Below are positions 46,015 to 57,355 of a DNA stretch of 64,000 bases, one piece after another (the stretch's first letter is position 1; the number at the start of each line of letters is the position of its first letter). The notes beneath the pieces are model-generated. The model searched no databases and was not told the origin of the DNA. It saw only the letters and a list, made by a program, of their open reading frames with translations. Source of the stretch: Arthrobotrys musiformis (lineage: Eukaryota; Ascomycota; Orbiliomycetes; Orbiliales; Orbiliaceae); contig JAVHJL010000005.1 of the NCBI GenBank assembly GCA_036971715.1, positions 2,728,001 through 2,792,000 of the forward strand, given 5' to 3'. The position numbers and the translations under genes were made by a program.

Positions 46015-47733
46015 CTAAGCCACAGCGTCGGAGCCGATCAAAACTTCGGACAGGCTCGGGCCCTCCAGAGCGGACCCACTTCCTACCGAAATATTACCGC
46101 GGAGGACTGCGAATAGTGCTTGTTCGAGTCGGAGGTTCCTATTTTCTAGCTTTCGGACCCTGTCTTCCAGGTTGGAGATAATATCAAGGCTGACAGCCTG
46201 CCCGCCCTGTTGGTTTAGAATCTCAGAAGATGATCTCGGGGTGTTGCTCGATTCTCTGACGGTTGTTTCGCCACTATACTGACTCCCTGTCCCGTCATGT
46301 GAACCAGGTGATACTTCATAAACAACAGTAATCGGCGAGAGAGAAAATGCTGTGCTGCTCGTCTTCTGTTTACGAGGTTTTCCCTGGCCTCGCTTCTGCT
46401 TAGGTGGACAATCGGAGTTATGAGGCATATTGCTGAGTGTAACACCCCGTTTATTTTTGAGATCCTCAAGGTCTTTGAGCTTCCTAGCTTTGACAGAAAT
46501 CTCACGTTCGCTGCGGCTGCGAGACGGAGTTGCGGCGCGGCGGTGTTTGAGGGAGCTGACTTCACTGGCCAACGACAACTGAGAGCCAATGGACGATCTG
46601 GTTGCCGCGGCGGCGCGTATTTTAATTGCAAGGTTCATCGCATCGCCATGTCCCTCCGGTAACGACGGGAGTCCCCGCGTCGGGGGTGGCCCAGGCTGGC
46701 TTGAACCGTTTGATACTCCTGAGTAGGTCTCGGGTTTTGTATTGACAAAACCCCCATCCTCGGCGCCAGGAGGAATTAGGGGTGATGTGAGTAAATATAT
46801 ATCATCTTTCCGAATTGGAGAAGAGAACCGTGCAGGTCGGGCTGAGAGTGTTACCCCGCGAAGCGTGGAATCCGACGAATATCGCCTTTGGGCTGGGGAT
46901 GGGTCTGGGAACGGTTTCGGAACCGCTGAGAACTTGCCAATTTGGCTAGATTTTGAATAGTCTGGAGGAATAGAGGTATATGCGAATCCTGAACTGGCTC
47001 TTTGCTTTGGTATTTTGATTGAGTGAGCGGCTTGTGACTGTGGTGGTGTCAGAGGCGAGATAATAAGGGCAGCCTGAGAGGATGACAGGTCGCTTCCTGA
47101 AGAGTTTCGTATCCACCTCGTCACAGTCCGAGCATCCGTCGCGGTAGCCCCATCGTGTTCGTTTATGAAAGCGGGACCGTGGTCTTTCCATGCCTGGCTA
47201 ACAAAACTGCTCCGGCAATTACTCCGATCAGATGAAAAGTCAACGGATGTGGTTTTCCGGGTGCCATCCGTATTGCTATATTCGCTTGAGCTTGGTGTCC
47301 AAGGAGACGAAATTGTACCTTCAGAATTCCTCCCTGGAGTATAATCTACCTGGATAGCTAGATACGAATTTCCTTTTGATGTCTTCTCCGGTCGGACTTT
47401 CTCCGGCAGCGCAATAGTAGACGGAACAGGGAGCGAGACGGAGTTCTTGCGTTGGGCAAGTAAGTCCTTCGATGCGGTTTTCAGAAATTTGAAGGACATC
47501 TTGCGATGCCCAGTATCGATCGCTAGGTCATCTGTGGTCTTTGCGGGCCGAGAATAATCCTCAGGGCGGGATGACCTTAGGAATTCGGCAAGATCGTGAG
47601 TGGACGATATACGCATATCTCTTCGGTTGACAAGCTCTTGAAGTTCTCTATCCGAGCTAAAAACGCTTGACGGAATCAGAGGACCCTGTTGATGAGGATA
47701 TGCAGGCTGGCAACTTGGTGAGGGCAAAGCCAT
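46015..47733 (-). CDS. Unrecognised 572-aa Ser/Pro-rich protein with C-terminal coiled coil
   Basis: Single ORF starting MALPSPSCQPAYPHQQGPLI. An N-terminal segment FSSDRELQELVNRRDMRISS then THDLAEFLRSSRPEDYSRPA looks like a short conserved module. The middle is disordered, rich in Ser, Pro and basic residues, with SP sites. The end has a likely coiled coil or leucine zipper (ISNLEDRVRKLENRNLRLEQ, near residue 530). No membrane helix or catalytic motif. I recall this general layout (short module, disorder, zipper) from fungal proteins without assigned function. No function is proposed. Confidence 0.75.
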   Translation of the reverse strand: MALPSPSCQPAYPHQQGPLIPSSVFSSDRELQELVNRRDMRISSTHDLAEFLRSSRPEDYSRPAKTTDDLAIDTGHRKMSFKFLKTASKDLLAQRKNSVSLPVPSTIALPEKVRPEKTSKGNSYLAIQVDYTPGRNSEGTISSPWTPSSSEYSNTDGTRKTTSVDFSSDRSNCRSSFVSQAWKDHGPAFINEHDGATATDARTVTRWIRNSSGSDLSSSQAALIISPLTPPQSQAAHSIKIPKQRASSGFAYTSIPPDYSKSSQIGKFSAVPKPFPDPSPAQRRYSSDSTLRGVTLSARPARFSSPIRKDDIYLLTSPLIPPGAEDGGFVNTKPETYSGVSNGSSQPGPPPTRGLPSLPEGHGDAMNLAIKIRAAAATRSSIGSQLSLASEVSSLKHRRAATPSRSRSEREISVKARKLKDLEDLKNKRGVTLSNMPHNSDCPPKQKRGQGKPRKQKTSSTAFSLSPITVVYEVSPGSHDGTGSQYSGETTVRESSNTPRSSSEILNQQGGQAVSLDIISNLEDRVRKLENRNLRLEQALFAVLRGNISVGSGSALEGPSLSEVLIGSDAVA

Positions 47734-48916
47734 GTCTGAACTCAGCCCTAAGATATGAAGACTTCAACCTTCTAAAGTAAAATCGGTGATTAAGAAAGAG
47801 CAAGGAAGAACGTGTGGAACCGGGAATAATGCGAATGAACTTGAGACGTCTGAAGAATAAACGAACTTGAACGGTGGGAGGGTACGAGGGGATGAGCCTG
47901 CGTTTAAGTAATATAACGTCAATCGTTGGGTATTTGACGGTGGTGGTTGTACAATGGCGGTGTAAGTTGCAGCTGCTGTTGATTCCTAAGTTGAAGTGCT
48001 ACCACACCATTCGATCGGAGGGGCGAAACTGGTGAAATAAAAGCCAAATGGCGAACAGAGGAGGTGATGAAGGAGCAGGTTAAGTACACAATTTTTTTTT
48101 TTTTTTTGGAGCCAGGGCAAGTTGGTGGTTATTCGAGACTTGATGGAGATGTTGCAAGTTATAGCTCGGATCTAGGAAGCGAGGGGTTCGAGAACAGGTG
48201 GTTAGTTTGAGGCAAGGGCTGGACTGCGACCGTCAGCACCGAGGAGAAGGAGTCAGATGCAGTTCTATACGAGCGGCCCTGTCGAGTGCCCCGCCCAAAC
48301 TACCAAATGGAAACTTAATCCCGGGGGTTGAAGTTGGCCATCTATTATGCTACACGGCTGCAGTATATCTATATCAATGCGATGTCGACGTTAACCGTTG
48401 TTTGATGTCGGCGTTGATGTTGATTTCGTGCGTTGCGTCGTGTTGGAATTTGCGACGGTAATTGCACCGGACTGAGGCTTCAACACCAACGTTAAACTAG
48501 CTCGTCACTTAGATCAGGTACTTCGCACATGTGCACATGTGATATCGATGTGTCGGTGCGGTGCGGTGCCCAAGCTAGAGCTAGAGCTAGAGCTAGTATC
48601 GGTGCTAGTCGATCATGAATCGATCAGGAATCGATCTGGTGTGGGTGTTCTATGAAATACTTGGGTAAGCCGGTATTAAATATCTACGGTGCTCTAGCAC
48701 TGTTAGAATCCAAGTAGTCAAGGAAATATTTGTAGGATGTTGATATATGAGATTGGTACTAGTTCGTATGCTACGCTGTATGCATCGCGAGCGCAAGTTT
48801 GAGTACTTCCCTCGTACCTTTTGTAAAGTACTTGGGAAGTCCAGCACTTAACTAGATACTTAATTCTAAGTACTTATGTACGCCCATGGATCCATCCCTT
48901 CGTGCATCAAACGGCC

Positions 48917-48958
48917 CCTCCTCCTCCTCCTCCTCCTCCTCCTCCTCCTCCTCCTCCT
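48917..48958. repeat. (CCT)14 microsatellite
   Basis: Fourteen uninterrupted CCT units in the intergenic region. Confidence 0.95.
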
Positions 48959-49634
48959 AGCTTCTCCTCCTGAGTCGAAGCACTACGAGCTAGTCAACTT
49001 TGAATTGGCCAGACGCGCGTTATGCATGTTTCTCGTTTGTATGTAGTTTGACCTCCTGCCTTGCCTTGAATGATAATAACCTTTTGTAATAACCGTACGA
49101 GAGGGGCCATCACATGCACAAAGAAATATTGTAACAACAATGTATAGCAGGACGCAGTTGCAATTGGTGTATAAGGTACTTAAGTATGCAAGTACTTACT
49201 GACTTATTCTGACTTCTTTATCAAGTAGGTCTGAAGGAAACAGATGAGAGAACGTTGGAAAGGAGAAGATGGCAGTGATGAGCATGTCCCGTTTCGAATT
49301 CCTCCTCCTCTCACCCTCTTATTAGTTTTTTTTTTTTTTTGATCATTGCAATCGCAGTTGGCAGCACGCCTCGGCCTCATTGGACTGCACCGCAAAGTTT
49401 TTTGTTCATTTTGTTCATTTGTTCTGGGAAACGGCACATCCAAAGTGGTTATTACTCTTTCAGGGATGGCGGCTCCCACGCTCAGGCCATGCTGCAAGGG
49501 GGATGCCCGTCAAGCACACTTTATGATTACAGCCCGCCCAATCCCAGAGCCGGAACTAGGTGTGGTCGAGACCCTGTGGCGGCCCCCAAGGATGAGATGA
49601 AGCTGTTCATGTAACTTCTGACAGGCGACACCTG

Positions 49635-49660
49635 TTTTTTTTTTTTTTTTTTTTTTTTTT
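49635..49660. repeat. T26 homopolymer
   Basis: Uninterrupted T run about 330 bp upstream of the sen1 start. Confidence 0.9.
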
Positions 49661-49992
49661 CTTTCCCTCCTTACATAAACCCGCCACTAAACACAAAACC
49701 CGTAAAAACAAGTCGTTGTCGCCAAGAACGAGGTGCGGCATAGTTGTCGAATGAATGTGTTGTTAAATGTGTTGCTCATCTCGATCCTTGCACGCGCCAC
49801 CAACCAACGTCTGTTTCCATATCAAGAAGCAAGCTTGAGCAAAGCACGTCCCCAAAACGAAAATGCCATAACCACTACCACCAACCTCTACGACCATCTC
49901 CATCACCGCAGCTATATCAAGATGCCCAGCAATCCCTCAAACACGCCATCCTAAACCTCTCTTGCTAAGCAGACGTACCATCATCTACCATT

Positions 49993-52900
49993 ATGGAGTC
50001 CTCTGACTCCCCTGTGATTACCGCGATAAGGTCTGTGTAAAAACTTATCAGGGTCTCTTTCTCAGGTGCATGCGAGTAGCTAGCTTGCTTTACTGACAAC
50101 GTTGTCCGTCCACAATCAAGGTACCTTACCGGCCTCCCTCCTGGCCTCCATTGGCTTTGTCATAGGTCTTCCACTGCGAACCAAAATACGAGCGATGCCA
50201 CGAATTCTACACTCGACCAGCGAATTGAAGCAACAATCATTTGCATGGAACTCTTCGTTGAACCGGAAAACAACCCAACCCTAGAGCTTTTTCAAGACAA
50301 GGTTTCTCGTTTTCTCGATTGTCAGTTTTGCGTCAAGGCGTGGCATAATGCAAAGAAAACGGTTCGAAAGAACTATGAAGGGTTTGTTTCATATCACAAA
50401 CACCTGCTCTTGTACATCTCTAATGTCATCTGGAACCATCGACCCTTAGAGACTATGACCCGGACGTACTGGACCATTTCGTCCAGGGGATCGATAATTG
50501 GGACTACAAGCGAATCCTCACTACCCTATTACCTACAGAGGCAGCTTTACGAAATCGAAGCCCAGGAGAAACTGCAATGAGTTACATCAACAACCGCGTA
50601 TATGTCGCGATATACGACTGCATGTTCGTTCCCCAGCTACTCGACAAGTATAAAGATCTCGCCCAGGCCTTCATCACAACTTTCGGCGCTATTCAAGAAG
50701 GAGGTCGCCATATGGGAATGGCCGAGGCCCTTCCTGCACTTTGTGCGTTCCTTTTCATGCAGCCCGCTGTTCTCAAGGACTGGGCAGTAAAATGCCTTCA
50801 AAAGATGAACAAACCAATTGCCCCCCCGGAATATGACAATTGGTTACACCAAGATTTCAAGAAGGCCCTGAGCACGGCTTCATCTGCGGCTACTGATTGG
50901 GATTTTATGACACGGTTTTGGAGTGGGGCAACCGTTTTCATGGAGGCTTTGGATAAGCAAGTCGTTGTTAGCCGTATAGCCGGGAGCGATTGTGATATAT
51001 TTCGAGCTCTGGTTTCGCATCTACAATGGAACAGTCCCCACATCCTTCTACTATTACGATTGTTGAAATCACTTCTCACTAAAACCAATACGGACTTCTG
51101 GGAGGCAGTGAGCTCCATGCCACCAACAGTAAGCCTTTCTCCATTGTGAAAAAGATACTACAATCTACAAGAATATTGACGAAGAATTTACTACAACAGG
51201 CCTTGCTGGAATTAATATTCAACAACCCCAAATTCGATGAGACCTTTCTTGGGATATCAATATCTGACAATGTACCCGACCCCTCGTTAGTAGATCTAAC
51301 TGGCTGGGTCGGTCCATTTGTTGGTTCTCTCAATCTGTCAACAAGGCCACAAGCTTGTGCCTCGCTTCTATTCCAATTTCTTCAACGTCTCCAAGACAAT
51401 CGCTTCCCCATTGAAGCAAGACAATCCTGTGTTAGCATAGGACTCGGTGTGTTAGACAAAACCTTTGAGCTATTTCAAGGACGAGATTTCGGGTTAGACG
51501 AAACGCAGCACCAAGGAAACCGTATTATCATCAGAGAAACGATAAGCTTAGCCAACTCCCACCTCCAAGTCTTGTTGAAATCGGTTTCGCGTGTGGGAAC
51601 CAATGACAGACCTGCCGCACTCAACGTCTTTCAGTCAATTCTCCGAACAGAATGCAGAATCTTCCAAGCAGATTTCAAGTCTCTCCTCCGCGATAGTACG
51701 CTATCCCCCTCAGCTATCGCCTATTCACCTAGTGTTTGGGGAGGATTGTACGACAATTTTCCTACCGACGATTTCGATTATGCTCGGATGATACTATGTG
51801 CGACAGCAGACCTAACTGGTATCGAAAAACTAGTGACGAGGGGGGACCCGATGAACGAGCCGGCAAGGCTGGAATTTAATAAAAACCTCGGGCATATAAA
51901 AACCTCTGCGGCTAACTTTCTAAACCGAATAGCGGAGTACGATGCTCTCGTCCTAAAAAAACTATTCGCAGACAAGACTGCCTCCACCGCACTTGTTTTT
52001 TCCTTGTTCGATCCCTACCAAGAAAACTACCTCGCTTCCGCCGACATCCTAAAACAGGCCTTTGGAACGCTTGAAAAGCTTAAGGCCCTCATGGGCCTCC
52101 TCGTGGAATATTTTGATCAGACTCTAATCGCCCTCGACCACTCAGTTTCGCAGCTGCGCGATCTGAGGACGTTTGGACCGATGCCACGTTTCTTGAAAAC
52201 GTCCGATAATATTCTCGAAATATTCTGTTGCCCTCGCTCGGGGCTCTTGAGCCTAAAAAGAGTGCGTCTGAACAATACACAAAAACTTCTAGTTCGACAA
52301 TACTGGAATAATCAATGGGCCACACTTGGTATTATTTTCGACAATGCGATCAAGTGGTCCCAGATCTACGAGAAGGAAGTTATGGTAGAATTTACAAGGG
52401 ATGTCATGGACTACGCCGGAAAGTTGTTTTCTGAGTTGACTGTGTTTGAAAAAGCCCTTGTTGATGATGGGGAAACCGTCACAATCGATCTAGTAACCTC
52501 CCAGGAAGATCAGGTATCGGATGATGGCCGCCAGCTTCTTTCAAAGGTCAGCATGATTCTAAGTAGGGTAGCATCTTGGCTTCGCCTCCGCGATGAAGCG
52601 TTGCTCAGCATGTGCCAATCGTTGCTATGTCGGATGTTGAAGAAGTTCCACCATGCTAAGGTTGCATTGGGTGACGATGCCCTTGACATTTGCCAGAATA
52701 TGGCGGTGGGGACAAGGAAAAAGTACATTACGAACATGACAGACCAGCAAAAGCTTGAACTCCGTCTCGCCGTAGGGTTGCATAGGCCTATCGAAATTGC
52801 TGAAACCGAGGAGCCCGTACCCGCGGTTAAACTGGAAATAGAAGAAGAGCCCATCGCCGAACCCCCCCCGAAGCGACTCAAGTCAGAATCTGCGGATCTA

Positions 52901-55900
52901 GATAACTGGCTCACGAAGCCGAAGGATACAGCATCATCTTTAGCAAGCCTTCAGTTGCCTCATAACCAAACCGTCAAGGCTCTACCCCCCAAGTCATCCC
53001 TTGTAAAAAAAGAAGAGGCCAATGCCAAGCGTTCTCAACGAGCCTCTGGTTCGACTGGGTCCTCTCTTCTTAAGAACATCAAAGCTGAGGTTCGGAATGA
53101 CATCAAAGCAAGAAATGTGACGCAGCCACCCTCGGCACTCAAATCTATCACATCTACGGAGGGTGTCAAGCTTAAGACCCTAAACGCTCTAATAATACCG
53201 CAAGCCGAGAAGCCGCAGAGGGTAGTACAGGAAGATTATTCTTCTTCCTCTGACGAACAAGAAGACATTGGAAACGATGTTTTTGCGATACCAAAGTCCA
53301 TAAAACCTACCGAAAAGCCAAAAGGCCCTCGGAGAACCGGATTCATAGGAGGTTCTACAATATTTACGAGGGGCCCCCTTGGAGATCCTGGACCGCGGCA
53401 GGCACAGAGTGCTGCAGATATTAGAGCAAGACTGAGTCCAGACCTCACCCCACTGTTCCGCAGTATCCTAAGCTGGAGCTTCTTCCATGCTGGCGACTTG
53501 CCTCCCAATTCCACGAAAACGGATTACTCTATGGTTACTCAATCCTTCCGTTCCGCAAAAGAATACGAGGAGACTTTTGAGCCGCTGTTATTACTAGAAT
53601 GCTGGCAACAAATAGTGACAGCAAGGGAGGAGGCGCCTAATGCATCCGCTTTCGATATCAAAGTCGTTGCTCGAGGCTCGGCCGATGGCTTTATTGAGAT
53701 ACAAGCGAACATACCCACAAATACTCTTGCGTCCTCGGACATTGTACTTGTCAGCCAATCCCAAAACCCCGCAACGGGGGACACGAAAATGTCATGTCTA
53801 GCGCTGGTGCAATCAGCTAGCAATCGCAGAGGAACGCATGCCGAAGTTTCACTCCGCTGTTTGCCTAATTCCGATTTCATTCCAACTATTCGCCCCCAGG
53901 GGAATTTGCGTGGGATTAAGGTCCTATCTTTGACGCCCATTGAAAGAGAATATGCCGCCTTGAAAGCGCTGCGGTACTACCACCTCTCCGAACAAATCAT
54001 CAAGGGCCGGCCTCACGTTCACATTGATCCAGAAGAGCGACACGTGAATCGGACAATGAAAGTCTACCAGGTCAACAAACCACAAGCTAAAGCCATCATT
54101 GGAGCCGTCCGAAATGACGGGTTTTCTCTAATTCAAGGGTAACCTACCATTGCTCAAAAATTTGGTATTGCAGATTTTGCTAACGAACACTGCCGGATAG
54201 ACCACCAGGCACCGGGAAAACGAAAACTGTCATTGCCGTCATCGGGGCCCTGTTACCAGATGACAAAGGTGTAACTATATCCGTTCCAGGAGCGAAACCA
54301 CTATCTTCAAGTGCTGTGTCGAAGAAACTGCTCGTATGTGCACCAAGCAACGCCGCAGTTGATGAACTGGTCATTCGCTTGAAGGAAGGCGTTGTCAAGC
54401 AATCAGGAGATAGATTCTCGCCCACCGTCGTTCGCTTGGGCCGTCTAGATGTCATAAATCAAGCAGTTCATGACGTGGCCCTCGAGACGTTGGTGGAGAA
54501 AAAGATTAACATTCAAAGGGAAAAGGAAGATGCAGCTAGTGGCAAATCAAAAGAGAAGCCCAAGACGGTTGACGAATTGCGTCCCCAGATGGACGCACTG
54601 CTTTCTGAACGGAAGTCAAAATGGGCTGAAAACGATCAAGCCCGTAGTGAACAACGGGAACCCCCTCTCAAGCTCCGAGAAGAAATCGAAGCTTTGACAA
54701 GGAAAATCAAGGACCTTGGCCGCCAGTTGGATGAGATTCGTGACCAATCTACGATGGTGAACCGAAACAATGATATCCGACGGAGAGAATTTATGCAGCA
54801 AGTTCTTGATGAAGCACATATTCTTTGCGCTACACTGAGTGGTGCGGGCCACGATACGCTGAGAAATCTCAACGTAGAATTCGAAACCGTCATTATCGAT
54901 GAGGCTGCCCAATCCATTGAACTCAGCGCTTTGATACCAATGAAGTTCGGTTGCAAGAAGTGCATTATGGTTGGCGATCCCAAGCAATTGGTTAGATACC
55001 TAGGATTTTCTCAGATCTATATGGGGAATGTGATTCGCTAACACCTCTTGATAGCCACCTACGGTACTTTCTCGCGAAGCATCAAAATTTGCGTATGAGC
55101 AAAGTCTTTTCGTCCGAATGCAAAAGAATCACCCAGAATCAGTCCATCTGCTTAGCATTCAGTATCGAATGCACCCTGCTATCAGCCGCTTCCCTAGCGA
55201 GATGTTCTACAACTCCCAGCTAGAAGATGGGCCTAATATGCAGGCTCTAAGATCCCAACCTTGGCATCAAAGCTTATTTTTCGGTCCTTACAGGTTTTTC
55301 AACGTGCTTGGCCAAGAAGCGATGTCAGGGCATTCAATGAAAAATATCCACGAGGTTAACGTTGCTTTATTGATATACAAGCGACTCATAGCAGATTTCC
55401 CAGAAACGGACTTCGGGGGTAAAATTGGAATTATTACGCCGTACAAAACGCAGTTGCATGCACTGCGCCAGAAGTTCGTGGATATGTATGGTGATCAAAT
55501 CCTCAAGACAGTCGAGTTCAATACCACCGATGCATTCCAAGGGCGAGAACGTGAAATCATTATTTTCTCTTGTGTCAGAGCGTCTCAAAAATCCACAGTA
55601 GGGTTTCTCAGCGACATCCGACGTATGAATGTCGGATTGACAAGGGCGAGGTCCTCCCTTTTCGTACTCGGAAATGCAGATACTCTGAAAAAAAACGAAT
55701 TCTGGGCCAGCCTCGTGGAGGACTCTAAAGATCGAGGCTATTATACAGAAGGAAATTTCGAGCAGCTACTCCGGCGCCCCTGCCGAACTACGATAAAGCA
55801 GATTGAGAAAAGGTTAAGCGGGGTTTCGATCTCGCCGGCAGACGCACCAGCAGCTAAAGCTAAAGAATTACCGAAACAAATGACCTTCGGAGAAAAAGAT

Positions 55901-56211
55901 CGAAATAGCCCCATCTCCCCAGCCGTGAAAGACGAGGCAATGGAGTTACCTTTCACAGCGGGGAATAGCGCGGATAACAATGTGTCCCAGCAGCAGATTA
56001 TCCAAAGGAGAGAGTCTCTGCCTGTGCCAAACATAACAAGTAGCGTGGAAAGATCAAAGAAGAGGCATCGTGAAGAAGGCTCGCCAACAGCTACTATCGC
56101 CGCCACTACGGATCGTTTGTCAAGTACTACTGTTCAACAGAATAATCCCGAGACACCAGATGTGAGTTCCAAGACACCACGGGATGGTATCAAATTGGAG
56201 GATCCCCCCCC

Positions 56212-56242
<31 letters not shown>

Positions 56243-56501
56243 TGGCGCGTATTCCTTCATAATCACCCCAGCTATTTCCTATAATATTTTATCACTGCAT
56301 AGAGGCTCATGAGGATCGATTTAGATGCAATCGGCCAAACCAAATCTCAATGTCGGACGGCCCCAATCAAACCCGACGGCTCCTCCTGGGGGGCAACAGC
56401 CACGCCGCCCAATGCCTGGTTCTCGAGGGCCTATGCCCCCGAAAAAGAAAAAAAATGTGGAAGACGCGATGTTCATTAAAAGAAAACCACCGCGGCCATA
56501 A
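49993..56501 (+). CDS. sen1: Sen1-type RNA/DNA helicase
   Basis: Superfamily 1B helicase that terminates non-coding transcription and resolves R-loops in the nucleus. Exons 49993-50030, 50166-50381, 50450-51128, 51200-54138, 54201-54990, 55055-56248, 56325-56501 (about 2010 aa). The large N-terminal helical domain is protein-binding (DYDPDVLDHFVQGIDNWDYK). The helicase core: Q-motif region NKPQAKAIIGAVRNDGFSLI, Walker A QGPPGTGKTKT (interrupted by intron 54139-54200), IIDEAAQSIELSALIP (motif II), MVGDPKQLPPTVLSRE, SIQYRMHPAISRFPSEMF, TTDAFQGREREIIIFSCVRA and MNVGLTRARSSL. The short last exon ends MFIKRKPPRP, like other Sen1 tails. The first exon (13 codons) is the least certain. An A27 run (56212-56238) sits in exon 6 and encodes poly-Lys just before the last intron. 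Confidence 0.92.
56212..56238 (+). repeat. A27 homopolymer inside sen1 exon 6
   Basis: Twenty-seven consecutive A preceded by C9, coding for about nine Lys after a Pro run. It keeps frame with the donor at 56249 only at a length of 27 (or 27 plus or minus multiples of 3). Confidence 0.9.
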
Positions 56502-57355
56502 CAAGTGACCTTGGCGTCATAGGTATTAAGGTATTAGCGGACAGGTAAGTACATTGCATAGGACGTATCGATATCATGACCATGATCATCCATCCATATT
56601 CCGCGCAGCATGAAGATAGATCACGTGCCCCAGTTTCGTACATCAAGAATTTTCGTTTGAGCACCAATCATCGGCAATTCGCCGGCATCGAGCAAAACTC
56701 CAACTCTAAAAGCCACTAAATCGGGCAATTGCGGGGCTAAATTAGATCCACCCGAGATTCCGTTTGCCATAAAATGAACATTGTTGTAGGACTCGGTTCT
56801 GGTCAGCCAAATTTCATGAACCGGACATTTTCCTATGCACACTGAAGCGGTGGAGGGCACCCCCGAACTTGACAGGGGGCGCTGCGGCCGAGGATTAGTT
56901 TGGCGGGCCACCCTTGCCCCTCACAGCTTCCGCGGCTATCAGCCCGGCCTCGCGTAGCGGAGGCTTAACAATTGATTTCACATGCTGTCTAGAATCTGGA
57001 AGTGCTACTGGTGGGCGTGGAGAGATGACGTTGAATGCGGATGGTCTGCAGCACGGGTGCAGATGCAACTCACAGGCGAGGTGATCGATAGCCTTTTGCA
57101 TCTGAGCTGTCTCGCGACCAGCAGCTTCCTCCTGTCCGAGCCATCCATCCTATACAATAGTTATATATAAGAGTCCCCGTGAACCCCATCGAATTCAATT
57201 GAATCCGGGCCCGCATCTATTTGAATTGTGGTTAATATATCATCGACCATCGACCATCTTTGTTTTACTTCCATAACTCCCTCACACCATATATACATAT
57301 CAAGTACCTAGGCGTACACCGATATACTTCCACAATCACACATATACACATCACA
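56502..57355. promoter_or_regulatory. Malate synthase promoter region
   Basis: 854 bp. Minus-strand ORFs at 56621-56911 (96 aa) and 56895-57101 (68 aa) have fairly protein-like composition but no start/splice arrangement I can support. The C/A/T-rich leader (57250-57355) leads into the malate synthase ATG. Confidence 0.45.

Larger units (their letters stand above)
47734..49992. promoter_or_regulatory. Long divergent intergenic region before sen1
   Basis: 2.26 kb without a supportable gene. It carries simple repeats: T16 (48092-48107), AGCTAG x4 (48573-48596), (CCT)14 (48917-48958), T15 (49326-49340), T26 (49635-49660), and AAGTACTTA-type motifs at 48857-48880 and 49172-49200. Confidence 0.5.

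Noticed and set aside
56621..57101. Two minus-strand ORFs upstream of malate synthase as a gene
   Set aside because: Some stretches look protein-like (for example PPLREAGLIAAEAVRGKGG), but I found no start codon and splice combination that yields one frame, and they lie within the acuE promoter region.
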